From Candidatus Mesenet endosymbiont of Agriotes lineatus (GTDB lineage Bacteria > Pseudomonadota > Alphaproteobacteria > Rickettsiales > Anaplasmataceae): a DNA stretch of 64,000 bases. The stretch covers positions 620,001 to 684,000 of the forward strand of contig NZ_OZ026454.1 in assembly GCF_964019585.1 (NCBI RefSeq). The letters run 5' to 3'. The first letter of the stretch is position 1. The number at the start of each line of letters is the position of its first letter. This document shows positions 29,059 through 38,854 of this stretch, piece by piece. The notes beneath the pieces were generated by a model, which did not search any database, was not told where the DNA came from, and was given only the letters and a program-made list of their open reading frames with translations. Position numbers and translations under genes: made by a program.

Positions 29059-30234
29059 ATGATCATTCAAGATTGTGATGTAAGTGGTAAGGTTGTCTTG
29101 CTTAGGGTTGATTTTAACGTGCCTATCGTTGATAGTACTATTCAAGATTTAACTCGTGTATTAAGAGTGATTCCTACAGTTAATCATCTAGTAAGTTCAA
29201 ATGCCAAGACAATAATAATATCCCATCTTGGGCGCCCTAAAGGTAGAGATGACAGTCTTTCACTACAGCAAGTGATTGAACCTTTATCTAAGCTACTGAA
29301 CAGGCAAGTTAGTTTTATTGATGACTGTATAGGCGATAAAGTAAATACGGCAGTAAAGTCAATGGTCCCAGGAGATGTGGTATTGCTTGAAAACTTAAGG
29401 TTTTATTCTGAAGAAGAGTTAAATGATATAGATTTTGCAAAAAAGTTGTCGTCAGTAGCTGATATATATGTTAATGATGCTTTTTCTTGTTCTCATCGTA
29501 ATCATGCTTCTATCACTCAAGTAACAAAATTTTTACCTGCATATGCTGGCTTTTGCTTGCAGGACGAAGTGAATCATTTGGAAGAAATAATATCTTGTAA
29601 GTACAAACCTACGGTAGCTATAGTTGGTGGTGCTAAAATAGCAACTAAAATAAATCTGCTACTTAATTTAGCTCAAAAAGTGGAGTTTTTAATTCTTGGT
29701 GGAGCAATTGCTAATAATTTTTTATTAGCTCAAAGTTTTGATATAGGAAAATCTCTGTATGAAAAAGATGCAGAGAATATCTCTATTGAAGTAATAAAAA
29801 TGGCAGCACAAAATAATTGCAAAATAGTTTTACCTAAAGATGTTTTAGTTGCAAAAGATGCAAATTACAAACTTGGGCTCGTTAGAGGTGATTTAAGTTC
29901 TGTTTTAGATGATGATGTAATACTTGATATAGGATCTAAAACTTTAGACGAGATAAGGAAAATACTACTCAGCTGTGAAGCAGTTTTGTGGAATGGTCCT
30001 TTAGGTGCTTTTGAGTATCCAGCTTTTTCTAATGGTACTTTTCAGGTAGCAAGGGAAATTGCTGGCTTAACAAAGACAAAGAAAATAAAAAGCATAGTAG
30101 GCGGTGGTGACAGTTTGTCGGCAATACATGCTGCTAAAATTAATATAGAGGATTTTACTTATGTATCTACTGGTGGTGGGGCCTTTTTGCAATATATAAG
30201 TGGTGATGAAATGCCTGGGTTTTGTGATTTTTAA
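29059..30234 (+). CDS. pgk: Phosphoglycerate kinase
   Basis: Pgk transfers phosphate between 1,3-bisphosphoglycerate and ADP in glycolysis/gluconeogenesis. The 391 aa product has the signature VLLRVDFNVPI, the SHLGRPKG substrate loop, LLENLRFY, NDAFSCSHRNHAS, VAIVGGAKIATK, WNGPLGAFE and the ATP-binding GGGDSLSAI and STGGGAFLQYISG. Complete. It may be cotranscribed with the anhydrase-like gene. Confidence 0.97.
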   Translation: MIIQDCDVSGKVVLLRVDFNVPIVDSTIQDLTRVLRVIPTVNHLVSSNAKTIIISHLGRPKGRDDSLSLQQVIEPLSKLLNRQVSFIDDCIGDKVNTAVKSMVPGDVVLLENLRFYSEEELNDIDFAKKLSSVADIYVNDAFSCSHRNHASITQVTKFLPAYAGFCLQDEVNHLEEIISCKYKPTVAIVGGAKIATKINLLLNLAQKVEFLILGGAIANNFLLAQSFDIGKSLYEKDAENISIEVIKMAAQNNCKIVLPKDVLVAKDANYKLGLVRGDLSSVLDDDVILDIGSKTLDEIRKILLSCEAVLWNGPLGAFEYPAFSNGTFQVAREIAGLTKTKKIKSIVGGGDSLSAIHAAKINIEDFTYVSTGGGAFLQYISGDEMPGFCDF

Positions 30235-30280
30235 TTTTAGCTTTAAAAAGAATTTATGAAAATTAGATCTTATAACTAAA

Positions 30281-31129
30281 TTATATAACATTTTGTGAGT
30301 GTTTTATAAGGTTTTCTATGCAAATTTGCTGCAGACTAGGCATTGGCAATTTTTTATTTTCTTTGTAAGAAAATACTCCTCTTAGTAGATAATCAAGATT
30401 GCACTCTCGTTGAAACTTAGCTTGAATTACTGGTTCTATTTTATGCTTAAAGCAGTTCAAGACAGAATCTTTTATGTGTTCTTCATTAGAAATGTCTTTA
30501 ACTTTAATAAAGCCGGTTTCATATAAAGCTAATGTCATACCCAAGCATTGTTTTATCTTACTTCTACTATCAGGTTCTATTTCTGTCATATTTAGTGTAA
30601 ATTCTAGAATGTTACGTACATAATTATTTTGAGAATAGATATTAATTATATAATCTACATTGCGGCTATTTTGTAGGGCAACTTTTAGTAATTCAACATC
30701 ATTTTTTATTTTATTGAATATATTATCATTAATACCGAATATTCTTTCAACATCAAAACAATTGTACCTTTGAACTTTTAGAATACGTCTAATATTATCA
30801 TGCTTTGTTCTCCTACTGCTTTTTTCTGTACTGGAAATTTCGTCGTTTATCCTATAATTTGGTAGATAGTTGTTATATTGTAAGGCTGTGTTGTGATTAT
30901 TAGTACTCTCTGCTTGATCTACTGAGTTATTTTCTAAGATTTGTAATATGTTTCCTTGCTCTAATTCTATACTTTGTTCCTGAACAAAAGTAGGTTCACT
31001 ATCTTTTGCTTCTGTTTCTTGTGATACATTGCCTTTAAATAACTTGCTTATGTATCCATATATGTTTTTTAATATTTTTTGTAATAGTTTTGCACAATTA
31101 ACTAATCCTCTTTTGAAAGCTTTTAGCAT
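30281..31129 (-). CDS. Hypothetical protein, 282 aa
   Basis: I do not recognise this protein. The start ATG 31129 follows AAAAGGGGGATAAC, a G-rich ribosome-binding site shared with other accessory genes of the window, and TATAAT lies upstream near 31155. The N-terminus is basic and amphipathic (LKAFKRGLVNCAKLLQKILKNIYGYISKLFKG). A polar, Glu/Gln/Asn-rich linker follows (~35-105), and then a helical C-terminal domain rich in Asn, Ile and Lys. No membrane helix or catalytic motif is evident. It is convergent with pgk and divergent from purL. An accessory or effector role is inference from context only. Confidence 0.7.
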   Translation of the reverse strand: MLKAFKRGLVNCAKLLQKILKNIYGYISKLFKGNVSQETEAKDSEPTFVQEQSIELEQGNILQILENNSVDQAESTNNHNTALQYNNYLPNYRINDEISSTEKSSRRTKHDNIRRILKVQRYNCFDVERIFGINDNIFNKIKNDVELLKVALQNSRNVDYIINIYSQNNYVRNILEFTLNMTEIEPDSRSKIKQCLGMTLALYETGFIKVKDISNEEHIKDSVLNCFKHKIEPVIQAKFQRECNLDYLLRGVFSYKENKKLPMPSLQQICIENLIKHSQNVI

Positions 31130-31290
31130 GTTATCCCCCTTTTAGCGTCATATTATACCAATATCATTAAACAGATACTAATCTGGTCAATAATTTTATT
31201 TAAAATGCTATTTTAGTAATAAATTGATCTACACCTAGCAAGTAAAGTAAAAGTGTGTTACTTTAAATATCAATAAGTTTTAAAATTAGT

Positions 31291-34200
31291 ATGAGAATAG
31301 AAATTTTAAATAAGCATCGGTTTGCAGATGTTTATTTGATAAATTCAATTGATGCTGTATTTTATGAAAAAATTTGCAAAATGCTAGCGCATCCAGTATT
31401 AGGGCAATATTGCTACTATGAGCTCGGTAGTTATAATGATCTGCCATCTCAGTATCAATTCATAGATTCAAAAGCAGATTGGGCATTAGAGATTTCATTT
31501 TTACCTGGAGTCACTGACAATTTGGGAAACACAGCAAAGCAAATTATATGTGAGCATATTAATATCCAAACGTTGAATGTTAAAAGCGCTAAACTTATTT
31601 TAGGAAAAGGAAATTTGCCAAATATAGATGAGATAAAAAAACAGTTTAACCCTTTAATTCAAAGTTGCAGATTAATTCAAAGATTTGGTGGTTCTTACAC
31701 ATTAAAAAACTATTATAATAGTTCTTTTACTGCTGAAGGAAACATTTCTTCTACTAAAGAGAATATTAATAACACTGTTCAGTATATCAATTTAGAAATT
31801 CCAGATGATGAGCTTGAAATGATAGGCACAAGTGGAAATTTAGGCTTGTCATTGCCAGCAATGAAGGCAATTCAAGCTTATTTTCACTCAATGAAGCGCA
31901 ACCCTTCTGACATAGAGCTAGAAACACTAGCACAGACATGGTCTGAACATTGTAAGCATAACATCTTTTCTGCTCCCATAGATGACATAACAGATGGGTT
32001 ATATCAACATTATATTAAACGGGCAACTCATGAAATCAATTCAGATATCTGTGTTTCTGTTTTTTCTGATAATGCTGGCGGTATAATTTTTGACGATGAT
32101 TTTTTAATTGTAGCTAAAGTTGAAACCCATAACAGTCCTTCAGCACTTGACCCTTTTGGTGGTGCAATGACTGGAATTTTAGGGGTTAATAGAGATATTA
32201 TTGGTTTTGGCAAAGGAGCTAAACCAATTATGAACACTTACTATTTTTGTTTTGCTGAAACAATGCCAGAAAAACTCTATAGAAATAAATGGCATACAAA
32301 TAGACTCCCTTCGAAACTCGCTTATGATAGGCAAGTGATAGAAACATACGGAACGGAAAACCGGAATGTATTAGACATACATGAGGATTTGAGTACCGGA
32401 GTGACACAGCAATTGTCCGCAGAAGTAGAGTTTCGAAAGGAGTCTAATGAAGTTTTACCTCCAGAGTTCATCATGGGTGGTGTCATTCATGGAGTAAATG
32501 TTGGTGGCAACTGTTCTGGCATTCCAACTAGTCTAGGTTCAGTATATTTTGATGATAGATTTTGCGGTAAGCCTTTAGTTTTTGTTGGCAGCTTAGGAAT
32601 TATTCCGCGTAGTATAAATGGTGCACCATCTCACATTAAGCAGCCTAAAAATGGTGATAAAATTGTAATAGTTGGTGGCAAAACTGGCAGAGATGGCATT
32701 CATGGAGCAACTTTTTCTTCCTCAGCTTTAACTAGTAATAGTGCTACAACTGTAGTGCAAATTGGCGATCCTATAACGCAGAAAAAGCTCTCTTGCGCTG
32801 TTATTGAAGCAAGAGATTTAGGTTTGTACAACTCCATAACAGATAATGGTGCAGGTGGTCTTTCTTCTTCAATTGGTGAGATGGGGAAAGATGGGTTTGA
32901 AGTAGATTTAAGCCAAGTATTGCTGAAAAATTGTGACATGGCACCTTGGGAGATATGGATATCAGAATCACAAGAGAGAATGACTTTAGCCGTACCAGCT
33001 GAAAAGCTTGAGCTGCTAAAAGAAGTAGTAAAAAAACATGATGTGGAATTATGCGTTATCGGTGAATTTACGGATTCTGGTAGAGCAATTGTAAAATACT
33101 CTAAAAAAAATGACAGTGGAATAAAAGAAGGAATAGCTCTGGATATAGATACAGACTTTCTTCATAACGGTAATCCTAAAATACCTCTAAATACAAAAGT
33201 TTGGTCAAAACCACCTATAGAAATCAAGAAGAGTTCTAATAACATTCCTTTGGCAACTCAGCTTCATGAAATGATGAAAAGAGCTAATATATGCAGTAAG
33301 GAATTTATAGTTGTACAATATGATCATACAGTACAAGCTTCATCAGTGCTTAAGCCTCTGCAAGGTAAGGGGCATGTTTGTGCTGAAGCGGTTGTAATAC
33401 GCCCTGTTTTATCATCAAAGAGAGGCGTTGTAAAATCACAAGGGTTTGGCTCAAGCTATGGAGAGATTGATACTTATCACATGGCAGCTTGTGCAATTGA
33501 TACGGCAATACGCAACTACGTGGCAGCTGGTGGAAATATAAATCATCTGGCACTGCTGGATAATTTTTGCTGGTGTGATTCAACAAATCCTGAAAGGTTA
33601 TGGCAGCTAAAAAAGGCAGCGCAAAGTTGCTATGATTATGCTAAAGGCTTTAATACACCTTTCATTTCCGGTAAAGACAGCATGTTTAATGATTTTAAAG
33701 GATATAATAGTAGTGGAGATGAAATTATTATTTCCGCACCTCCTTCGCTGCTAATATCTGCAGTTGGGGTGATAGAAAACATTGAAAATTCAGTATCGCT
33801 TGACGTTAAAATACCAGGAGATTTAATCTATGTTTTGGGCACAACTTATAATGAACTAGGTAGATCAGAATATCAGCTATACAGTGGAATTGGTAGCAAT
33901 AACGTACCAAAAGTTACTGCTCAAAGTGCTAGGCAACTGTACAAAACCTATGGTAGAGCAGTAGAGAAGAAAATAGTTGCTTCAGCTATTGCACCAAACT
34001 TAGGAGGATTAATTGTTGCCTTGATTAAATCATTAATTGCTGGGCAGCTAGGAGCGCAAATAGATTTATCTAAAGTAATTTCAAAAGGAATAGAAAATGA
34101 AAATATAGCCGATAAAGTGATAATGTTTTCTGAATCACAAAGCCGAATAATTGTAACTATTGCACCTGAAAACAAAAAAGAATTTGAAGAGTTATTTATC

Positions 34201-34341
34201 GGTATTCCTTGTGTTAATATTGGAGTAATAACTGAAGAAAAATCACTTAATATAAAGGATGTAACAACTATAAATTTAGCTACTTTAGAAGCTAGTTATA
34301 AAGAGTTTCACAAACACAATTCTCCACATATTTTTTCATAA
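31291..34341 (+). CDS. purL: Phosphoribosylformylglycinamidine synthase, PurS-PurL fused form
   Basis: This is the ATP-dependent FGAM synthase of purine synthesis, 1016 aa, intermediate between small PurL (~740 aa) and large PurL (~1300 aa). The first ~150 residues resemble a PurS-type domain (LEISFLPGVTDNLGNTA). The two AIR-synthase-like halves follow, with TWSEHCKHNIF, KVETHNSPSALDPFGGA, GVTQQLSAEVEF, ITDNGAGGLSSSIGEMG and ISGKDSMFND. There is no C-terminal glutaminase domain; purQ at 16117 supplies it. The gene is divergent from the hypothetical gene at 31129. Confidence 0.95.
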   Translation: MRIEILNKHRFADVYLINSIDAVFYEKICKMLAHPVLGQYCYYELGSYNDLPSQYQFIDSKADWALEISFLPGVTDNLGNTAKQIICEHINIQTLNVKSAKLILGKGNLPNIDEIKKQFNPLIQSCRLIQRFGGSYTLKNYYNSSFTAEGNISSTKENINNTVQYINLEIPDDELEMIGTSGNLGLSLPAMKAIQAYFHSMKRNPSDIELETLAQTWSEHCKHNIFSAPIDDITDGLYQHYIKRATHEINSDICVSVFSDNAGGIIFDDDFLIVAKVETHNSPSALDPFGGAMTGILGVNRDIIGFGKGAKPIMNTYYFCFAETMPEKLYRNKWHTNRLPSKLAYDRQVIETYGTENRNVLDIHEDLSTGVTQQLSAEVEFRKESNEVLPPEFIMGGVIHGVNVGGNCSGIPTSLGSVYFDDRFCGKPLVFVGSLGIIPRSINGAPSHIKQPKNGDKIVIVGGKTGRDGIHGATFSSSALTSNSATTVVQIGDPITQKKLSCAVIEARDLGLYNSITDNGAGGLSSSIGEMGKDGFEVDLSQVLLKNCDMAPWEIWISESQERMTLAVPAEKLELLKEVVKKHDVELCVIGEFTDSGRAIVKYSKKNDSGIKEGIALDIDTDFLHNGNPKIPLNTKVWSKPPIEIKKSSNNIPLATQLHEMMKRANICSKEFIVVQYDHTVQASSVLKPLQGKGHVCAEAVVIRPVLSSKRGVVKSQGFGSSYGEIDTYHMAACAIDTAIRNYVAAGGNINHLALLDNFCWCDSTNPERLWQLKKAAQSCYDYAKGFNTPFISGKDSMFNDFKGYNSSGDEIIISAPPSLLISAVGVIENIENSVSLDVKIPGDLIYVLGTTYNELGRSEYQLYSGIGSNNVPKVTAQSARQLYKTYGRAVEKKIVASAIAPNLGGLIVALIKSLIAGQLGAQIDLSKVISKGIENENIADKVIMFSESQSRIIVTIAPENKKEFEELFIGIPCVNIGVITEEKSLNIKDVTTINLATLEASYKEFHKHNSPHIFS

Positions 34342-34387
34342 TGAAACATTTAATTTTAGTAAGCTAACCCCTTCAAATTTTTTAAGC

Positions 34388-35365
34388 TCACCTACTTCTT
34401 TCCTCACTACTTCCTACAGATTCTAATGATGGATTGCTAAGAGAACTAGCTACCTCACTACTAACATAATCTGTTTTATTAAGACCCAGTTTCTTGAGGT
34501 CTTGAGGGTTGTTGTAGTCCATATTATAACCCTCTCCCATTTTCATTTTTAGCTTTACAGTTAGTGGCACATCAATACCATAGTTAGAAAATATTTGCTC
34601 AAGAACTTGTTGGTTTACTTTATCACTAACTTTATTTTTCAACCTAATACTAAAGTTATTACAACCTATATGTTCTTTTTTAGTATAAGTATAAAGATAG
34701 CACACTGGATCTGTTGTTAATATTGGGATAAAATCGGGATTTTTGATCTTGTCTAATATTTTAGTAAAATAACTACTCATGAAATTATTTAAATAATGAT
34801 TTTCAACATTAGATTTTATCAGCATATTACCTGGAAGTTTAAAAGTATTACTACCCTTTAGAATAACATAAAAAGCAAAACCATTTTTAGTCTCAATATC
34901 TCCTATCTCTCCGGTAACCTTAGTATCCATATCAAAATAAATTCCACCTGTAATGTTGATTAGTGGTAGCCTAATTATGTCACTAGCAGCACAAAGTGGG
35001 TATGATTTTCCTAGGAACGTATTTTGTTCAAACATCTGCTTATATAAGTCATAAATGCGCTCATCCTGCTTATCAAGCTCCATCTTGTAGACATCAATTT
35101 TAAAAAGATTTTTTGTATTACTGTTCCTTTCTAATGCTACTTTTGTTTTAATGTCATCAATACTGATGCTTTCCATGCTATCAATATTTTTTCTATTATT
35201 TTCTGGTAAATGTTCTCTACTGTAAACTAGAATAATATCTCGAGATTTGTTTGTCTCTGCAGTTCTTTGTAAGTTACCAAAATATTTTGGTGGAACATCA
35301 CTGCCAAACCAGATGAAATAGATTGGTAAATTTTTTGAAACAACGTTATCATTATTTTTAAGCAT
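34388..35365 (-). CDS. Toxin-type glycosyltransferase (large clostridial toxin catalytic-domain-like)
   Basis: This 325 aa protein looks like a GT-A glycosyltransferase of the group that includes the catalytic domains of Clostridioides TcdA/TcdB, which modify host Rho GTPases. The N-terminus LPIYFIWFGSDVPPKYF resembles the family IHFIWIGG strand with its tryptophan (W19). The core AASDIIRLPLINITGGIYFDMD aligns with the toxin motif: D129 and R132, then the metal-binding DxD as D145-M-D147. No signal peptide or membrane helix is visible. In an intracellular symbiont a secreted, host-modifying effector is plausible, but target and sugar are unknown. A TATAAT-like box lies just upstream. It is convergent with purL. 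Confidence 0.75.
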   Translation of the reverse strand: MLKNNDNVVSKNLPIYFIWFGSDVPPKYFGNLQRTAETNKSRDIILVYSREHLPENNRKNIDSMESISIDDIKTKVALERNSNTKNLFKIDVYKMELDKQDERIYDLYKQMFEQNTFLGKSYPLCAASDIIRLPLINITGGIYFDMDTKVTGEIGDIETKNGFAFYVILKGSNTFKLPGNMLIKSNVENHYLNNFMSSYFTKILDKIKNPDFIPILTTDPVCYLYTYTKKEHIGCNNFSIRLKNKVSDKVNQQVLEQIFSNYGIDVPLTVKLKMKMGEGYNMDYNNPQDLKKLGLNKTDYVSSEVASSLSNPSLESVGSSEERSR

Positions 35366-35429
35366 GGGTTATACTATAATTAGTATATTGACTAATATCA
35401 AGATAAAATAATTGCTACTATGGATAAGA

Positions 35430-35540
35430 ATGTTAAAAATATCTGGCATTCCCGAAACTTTTGTCATTAACCATAAGGGAAATATTATTGTCACTGGTGA
35501 TGTAACAGTAAAAGTCTGGGAAGCTAGCAACTGCTTTTAA
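35430..35540 (+). pseudogene. DsbE/CcmG-type thioredoxin fragment
   Basis: A 36-codon frame reads MLKISGIPETFVINHKGNII, matching the cis-proline strand (GxPETFxIDxxG) of periplasmic thioredoxin-like CcmG/DsbE proteins, and then ends. The active-site CxxC half is missing. A gene fragment. Confidence 0.55.
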
Positions 35541-36135
35541 TTACACAAAACACCCGGATAAAAAGAATGATAAAAATGTTAAAAAAAAGAATTGTTCACA
35601 TCATAAAAAATGTTTAGTTAAGAAAAAAGAATGATAAAAAAATTATCAATAGAGAAAAATTATAAAAAGATGTTATAAAATAGAGTTTATTTTAAGATTA
35701 GATTTCTGATACATGTTTTGAACTTTCTTCGACCTTTTATTGTTTTTAGTGCCAATCTGGAGAGAAAGCACATGAACAACATCAGAGAGAGGAGCGTTTT
35801 TAGCCCTTTTCACGGATTCCCACCATGAAAGGACTACCAATTGATAATTGGAAGCGCTATGGTTATATGTTTTAAGGCATATAACTATAAGGATATCAAC
35901 CCTTACTCTAGGCAAAAGAGCCTAAAATAGCTAAAACTATTCAGTAGGTCGCCGAAGATCCTATTCAATATATTCAGATCTTCTTTTCCTATACATCTGC
36001 CACTTTAAAGGCCGCCTCTACAGCCTCAATCTCTCCAGATTGGCATTCTCTTTATATCATATATATTCACAACCACGGAAGCAGAATTTTTGCAGATTTT
36101 TTAGACCGATAAAATTTGAAATCTCTATGAAAGTT
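35541..36135. other. Accessory-region debris with one short minus-strand frame
   Basis: AT-rich sequence up to about 35690, followed by a less AT-rich stretch (35690-36060). The only notable frame is 35673-35915 on the minus strand (80 codons, beginning MPRVRVDILIVICLKTYNHS). The shift in composition and the mixed frames suggest a piece of a dispersed repeat or mobile element rather than a gene. I cannot identify it. Confidence 0.35.
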
Positions 36136-36139
36136 AATC

Positions 36140-36769
36140 GATTCAATTGCTGGAACTGGTCATAATAATATTATAGCAGGAGGATACAGAGAAGAAGTAA
36201 AAGTGGCTCCAGGGGGTTAATAGCACTAAATCAGGAAGGCATGTTTATTGATACTATGAGACACAAATATAATATTCAAAAGCTCTTGGGCACAGATGAC
36301 ACAATTAAGATCAACTTAAAAGGTGATATAAAGTTGAACCAAGAATTTGCAGAGTTAGGAGGTACTGTTAATTTTAGTGATCAAAATTACAGATGGATAG
36401 GCTTGGGATTGAATGAATATGAGTTGAGCCAATATAAAGTTAAAGTAACTGATGATTGTGGATGCAAGCCAGATGCAGAAGCTTTTAAGGAACATAGAAA
36501 GGACATAATTGTTAAATCAGCACAATCAGAACAAAAGGTTGGCAGTATAAATTTAGCATCTTGGTTCTTTAAAGGTAATAAACTATATTATAATTTGCGT
36601 GGTGATGGTAAAGGGTCTCTTTCGGTAGAGGAAGATAATATTTACTTAAAACTGTGATGAACAAAAGCCGTACTATAAATTAGCGCTTTGTGATAAAAAC
36701 GGTAACATAGCAAAAGAAGCTCAGAAAAGTGAAGATATTATAAGTAAATGTAATATAATTAGTGAATAA
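36140..36769 (+). pseudogene. Decayed coding region, large-protein remnant
   Basis: This is a broken plus-strand gene in three frames. From 36140 one frame reads DSIAGTGHNNIIAGGYREEV and stops. A second (36241-36657, 138 codons) continues with YNIQKLLGTDDTIKINLKGD and NRGDGKGS-like NLRGDGKGSLSVEED. A third carries on after the frame break as DEQKPYYKLALCDKNGNIAK to a stop at 36769. The G/N-rich 'GTGxNNIIAGG' stretch recalls the beta-rich repeats of large secreted toxins, as in the middle of CifB here. The parent family is not identified. Confidence 0.5.
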
Positions 36770-36789
36770 AAATGACTTCCTTTAATAGA

Positions 36790-37350
36790 ATCTGAATGAT
36801 AACCTGTTAGAATGGAGCTTGAAGTTCACTCATTCTGCTCTTCGGTGTATAATCAAAGTTAAAATATATCCCTCTTTCACCTATTGGTTTATTCCATGTT
36901 CCAACTTTATTTAGCTCTAGTAGTGCAGCTTTTGGATATGTAAGTAGCATTATAAGTTGCATCATATCCAGACGAAAACCCCATGCGATTATCCGTGTTT
37001 GGTAATTTAAAATACTCAGTCATCTTCATATTTTCACCTTCATCATCTACGGAAAGCATACTGGTATTAAATTCAAAATCATTCCACTGTTAAAATTTAT
37101 TGCTCTGATGTTTGGTGCTAACTTTTCTAGGCCTTGCATTTGTTTATTCTGCTTTTCATTTAAAGTATTACCTAAGTAATATAGGCATATGAGCAGATCT
37201 GGTTCCATGTCTACAAGACGCTGACGATGGGGAAAAGTTTCGGTGTTTGGTAAATTCCTGGTTCTGCTTCCTTATTTAAACGATCAGGAGAGAACAATCC
37301 ATTGCATAAGTATTGATGCATTAGCACCAATGGTGGCTTTAGTTGACATA
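36790..37350 (-). pseudogene. Decayed coding region of unknown family
   Basis: Minus-strand frames join into one broken product. It reads MSTKATIGANASILMQW, then LCNGLFSPDRLNKEAEPGIY, then RQRLVDMEPDLLICLYYLGN and LAPNIRAINFNSG, then TEYFKLPNTDNRMGFSSGYD and GERGIYFNFDYTPKSRMSEL. At least three frameshifts separate the pieces. The segments look like one original protein read from about 37350 down to about 36800. I do not recognise the family. It lies in an accessory region between other broken genes. Confidence 0.4.
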
Positions 37351-37564
37351 TTATATAATTTAGTTAATAGCAAATTTTAATATTTAATTTGATAAAAAGT
37401 GTTGAAAATATATAATAACCCTCTGCTTTTATATGAATTTCGCTAGTTCTAGAATAGATTTGTTAATTAGTATAGTAATACTTTATTACATTTTAGTAAT
37501 AACTAAACTGATTAAAGTTATTATTAAAATAATTATTTATTTAATCTATCAATGGGAGATTGAT

Positions 37565-38725
37565 ATGAGTGGTGTAAATTATGATATATATACAGAACAA
37601 ACGTTAAAGTTGTATGGGATTTTAGCAGATCTACCACAATATGAAAAGGAATATGCTTTGCAATTCTTAAAAGAGACAGCACAAACTCCTGAAATTATGG
37701 ACATTACGGGAGCTACTAAAGATCAATCATCACGTTATGTAAATTCTGGAATAGAAAGATTAACATCTAATGATGTAAATAAAGATGATATATCAAATAT
37801 TGCATTTAAGTCTGCTGATTTTGTGAATAGTTTAGAAATTCAAGATAAGATTAGTAGAAACAAGGGTGGATTAAGTAGTCTTGTAAATAAATTTAAAACT
37901 CTTAGCACCAAAAATAAGTTGCTACTTGGAGGTGGAATTTTAGCTGCAGCTCTTGTTACACCATTGCTCCCAGTAGTAGCCTTAGTTGTGCTTACAGTTG
38001 CAGTGCTAGGTCTTGGTGGGATGGCGATTGAAAAAGGCACAATAAAGGCAGGTAAAGCAGTAGCACATGGTGCGCAAATTGTAGATAACGCGACAGCACA
38101 TGAAGTATAGATTGCAGGTAATGCTATAAAGAGTGGTACAGAGATTACTAAAAGGAGAATGTCTGATGCTGCAGAAATTATGGGTAATAAAGGTGAAGAT
38201 GCTGCTAAGAGAATAAAGCGCAGCTTGAAAGACGCGATTGATCATGTGCCATCTCGGACCTCTAACATAGAAGACTTTTTGAAAAACGCAAGTAGATCTA
38301 GTCGTGAATTTAGTAGTTTATCGAGTAAAAGTGAAAGTCAAGTGTACTTCATCGAAAAATACTTGCTTCAAGATGGTACAATTAGTGATAAAAAAGTTCA
38401 AGCATTAGAGAACGTACTGAATAATGAAGTAAATGAATCTGAAGTACAGAATTTCTGTCGATTAATAGAAAAGGGTAAAAGTACACACCGTAATGATTAC
38501 AAAGAGTTTAAAAATCAATTAGACGGACTTACATCTCTTATGAAGGATGATGAACTTCAGAATGCGTTCACAAGTGAGCTTGCCAAGGTAGGTGAACAAG
38601 AAAGAAAAAGTGAATTAAAAGAAGAAAAAGCGCAAAAGCAGCCATCATTATCTTTTGTATCTCATATAAAAGGTGAGAGTATTAAGGTAGATAGTATAGC
38701 AACACAGCAACAGGTTGCTAGATAA
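37565..38725 (+). pseudogene. Membrane-associated protein split by an in-frame amber codon
   Basis: One reading frame of 386 codons is interrupted only by TAG at 38108-38110. The start is ATG 37565, preceded by GGGAG. The first half contains EKEYALQFLKETAQTPEIMD and a hydrophobic hairpin (LLLGGGILAAALVTPLLPVV and ALVVLTVAVLGLGGMA). After the TAG the frame continues without a break as IAGNAIKSGTEITKRRMSDA into a long, charged, helical C-terminal half that ends at 38725. An internal ATG at 38159 could start the second half as a 188 aa protein. Family unknown. A hairpin terminator follows. Confidence 0.7.
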
Positions 38726-38744
38726 ATCTTTATCTTCTAATATG

Positions 38745-38776
38745 GTCCATAACAATCTCGCTAGATTGTTATGGAC
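38745..38776 (+). terminator. Intrinsic-type hairpin before leuS
   Basis: Perfect 14-bp stem GTCCATAACAATCT (38745-38758), loop CGCT, AGATTGTTATGGAC (38763-38776), located 20 bp after the stop of the split membrane-protein gene. A weakly T-rich stretch follows. Likely terminator. Confidence 0.6.
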
Positions 38777-38854
38777 TTTAAATTGATAAAAAAAGATAAA
38801 ATTATACAATACCTTTTTGTTATATAAGCTGAGTTTGCTTTTAGGTATTGATTT

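Noticed and set aside
34388-38725. Prophage WO structural region
   Set aside because: No capsid, tail, portal or terminase gene could be recognised; only accessory and broken genes.
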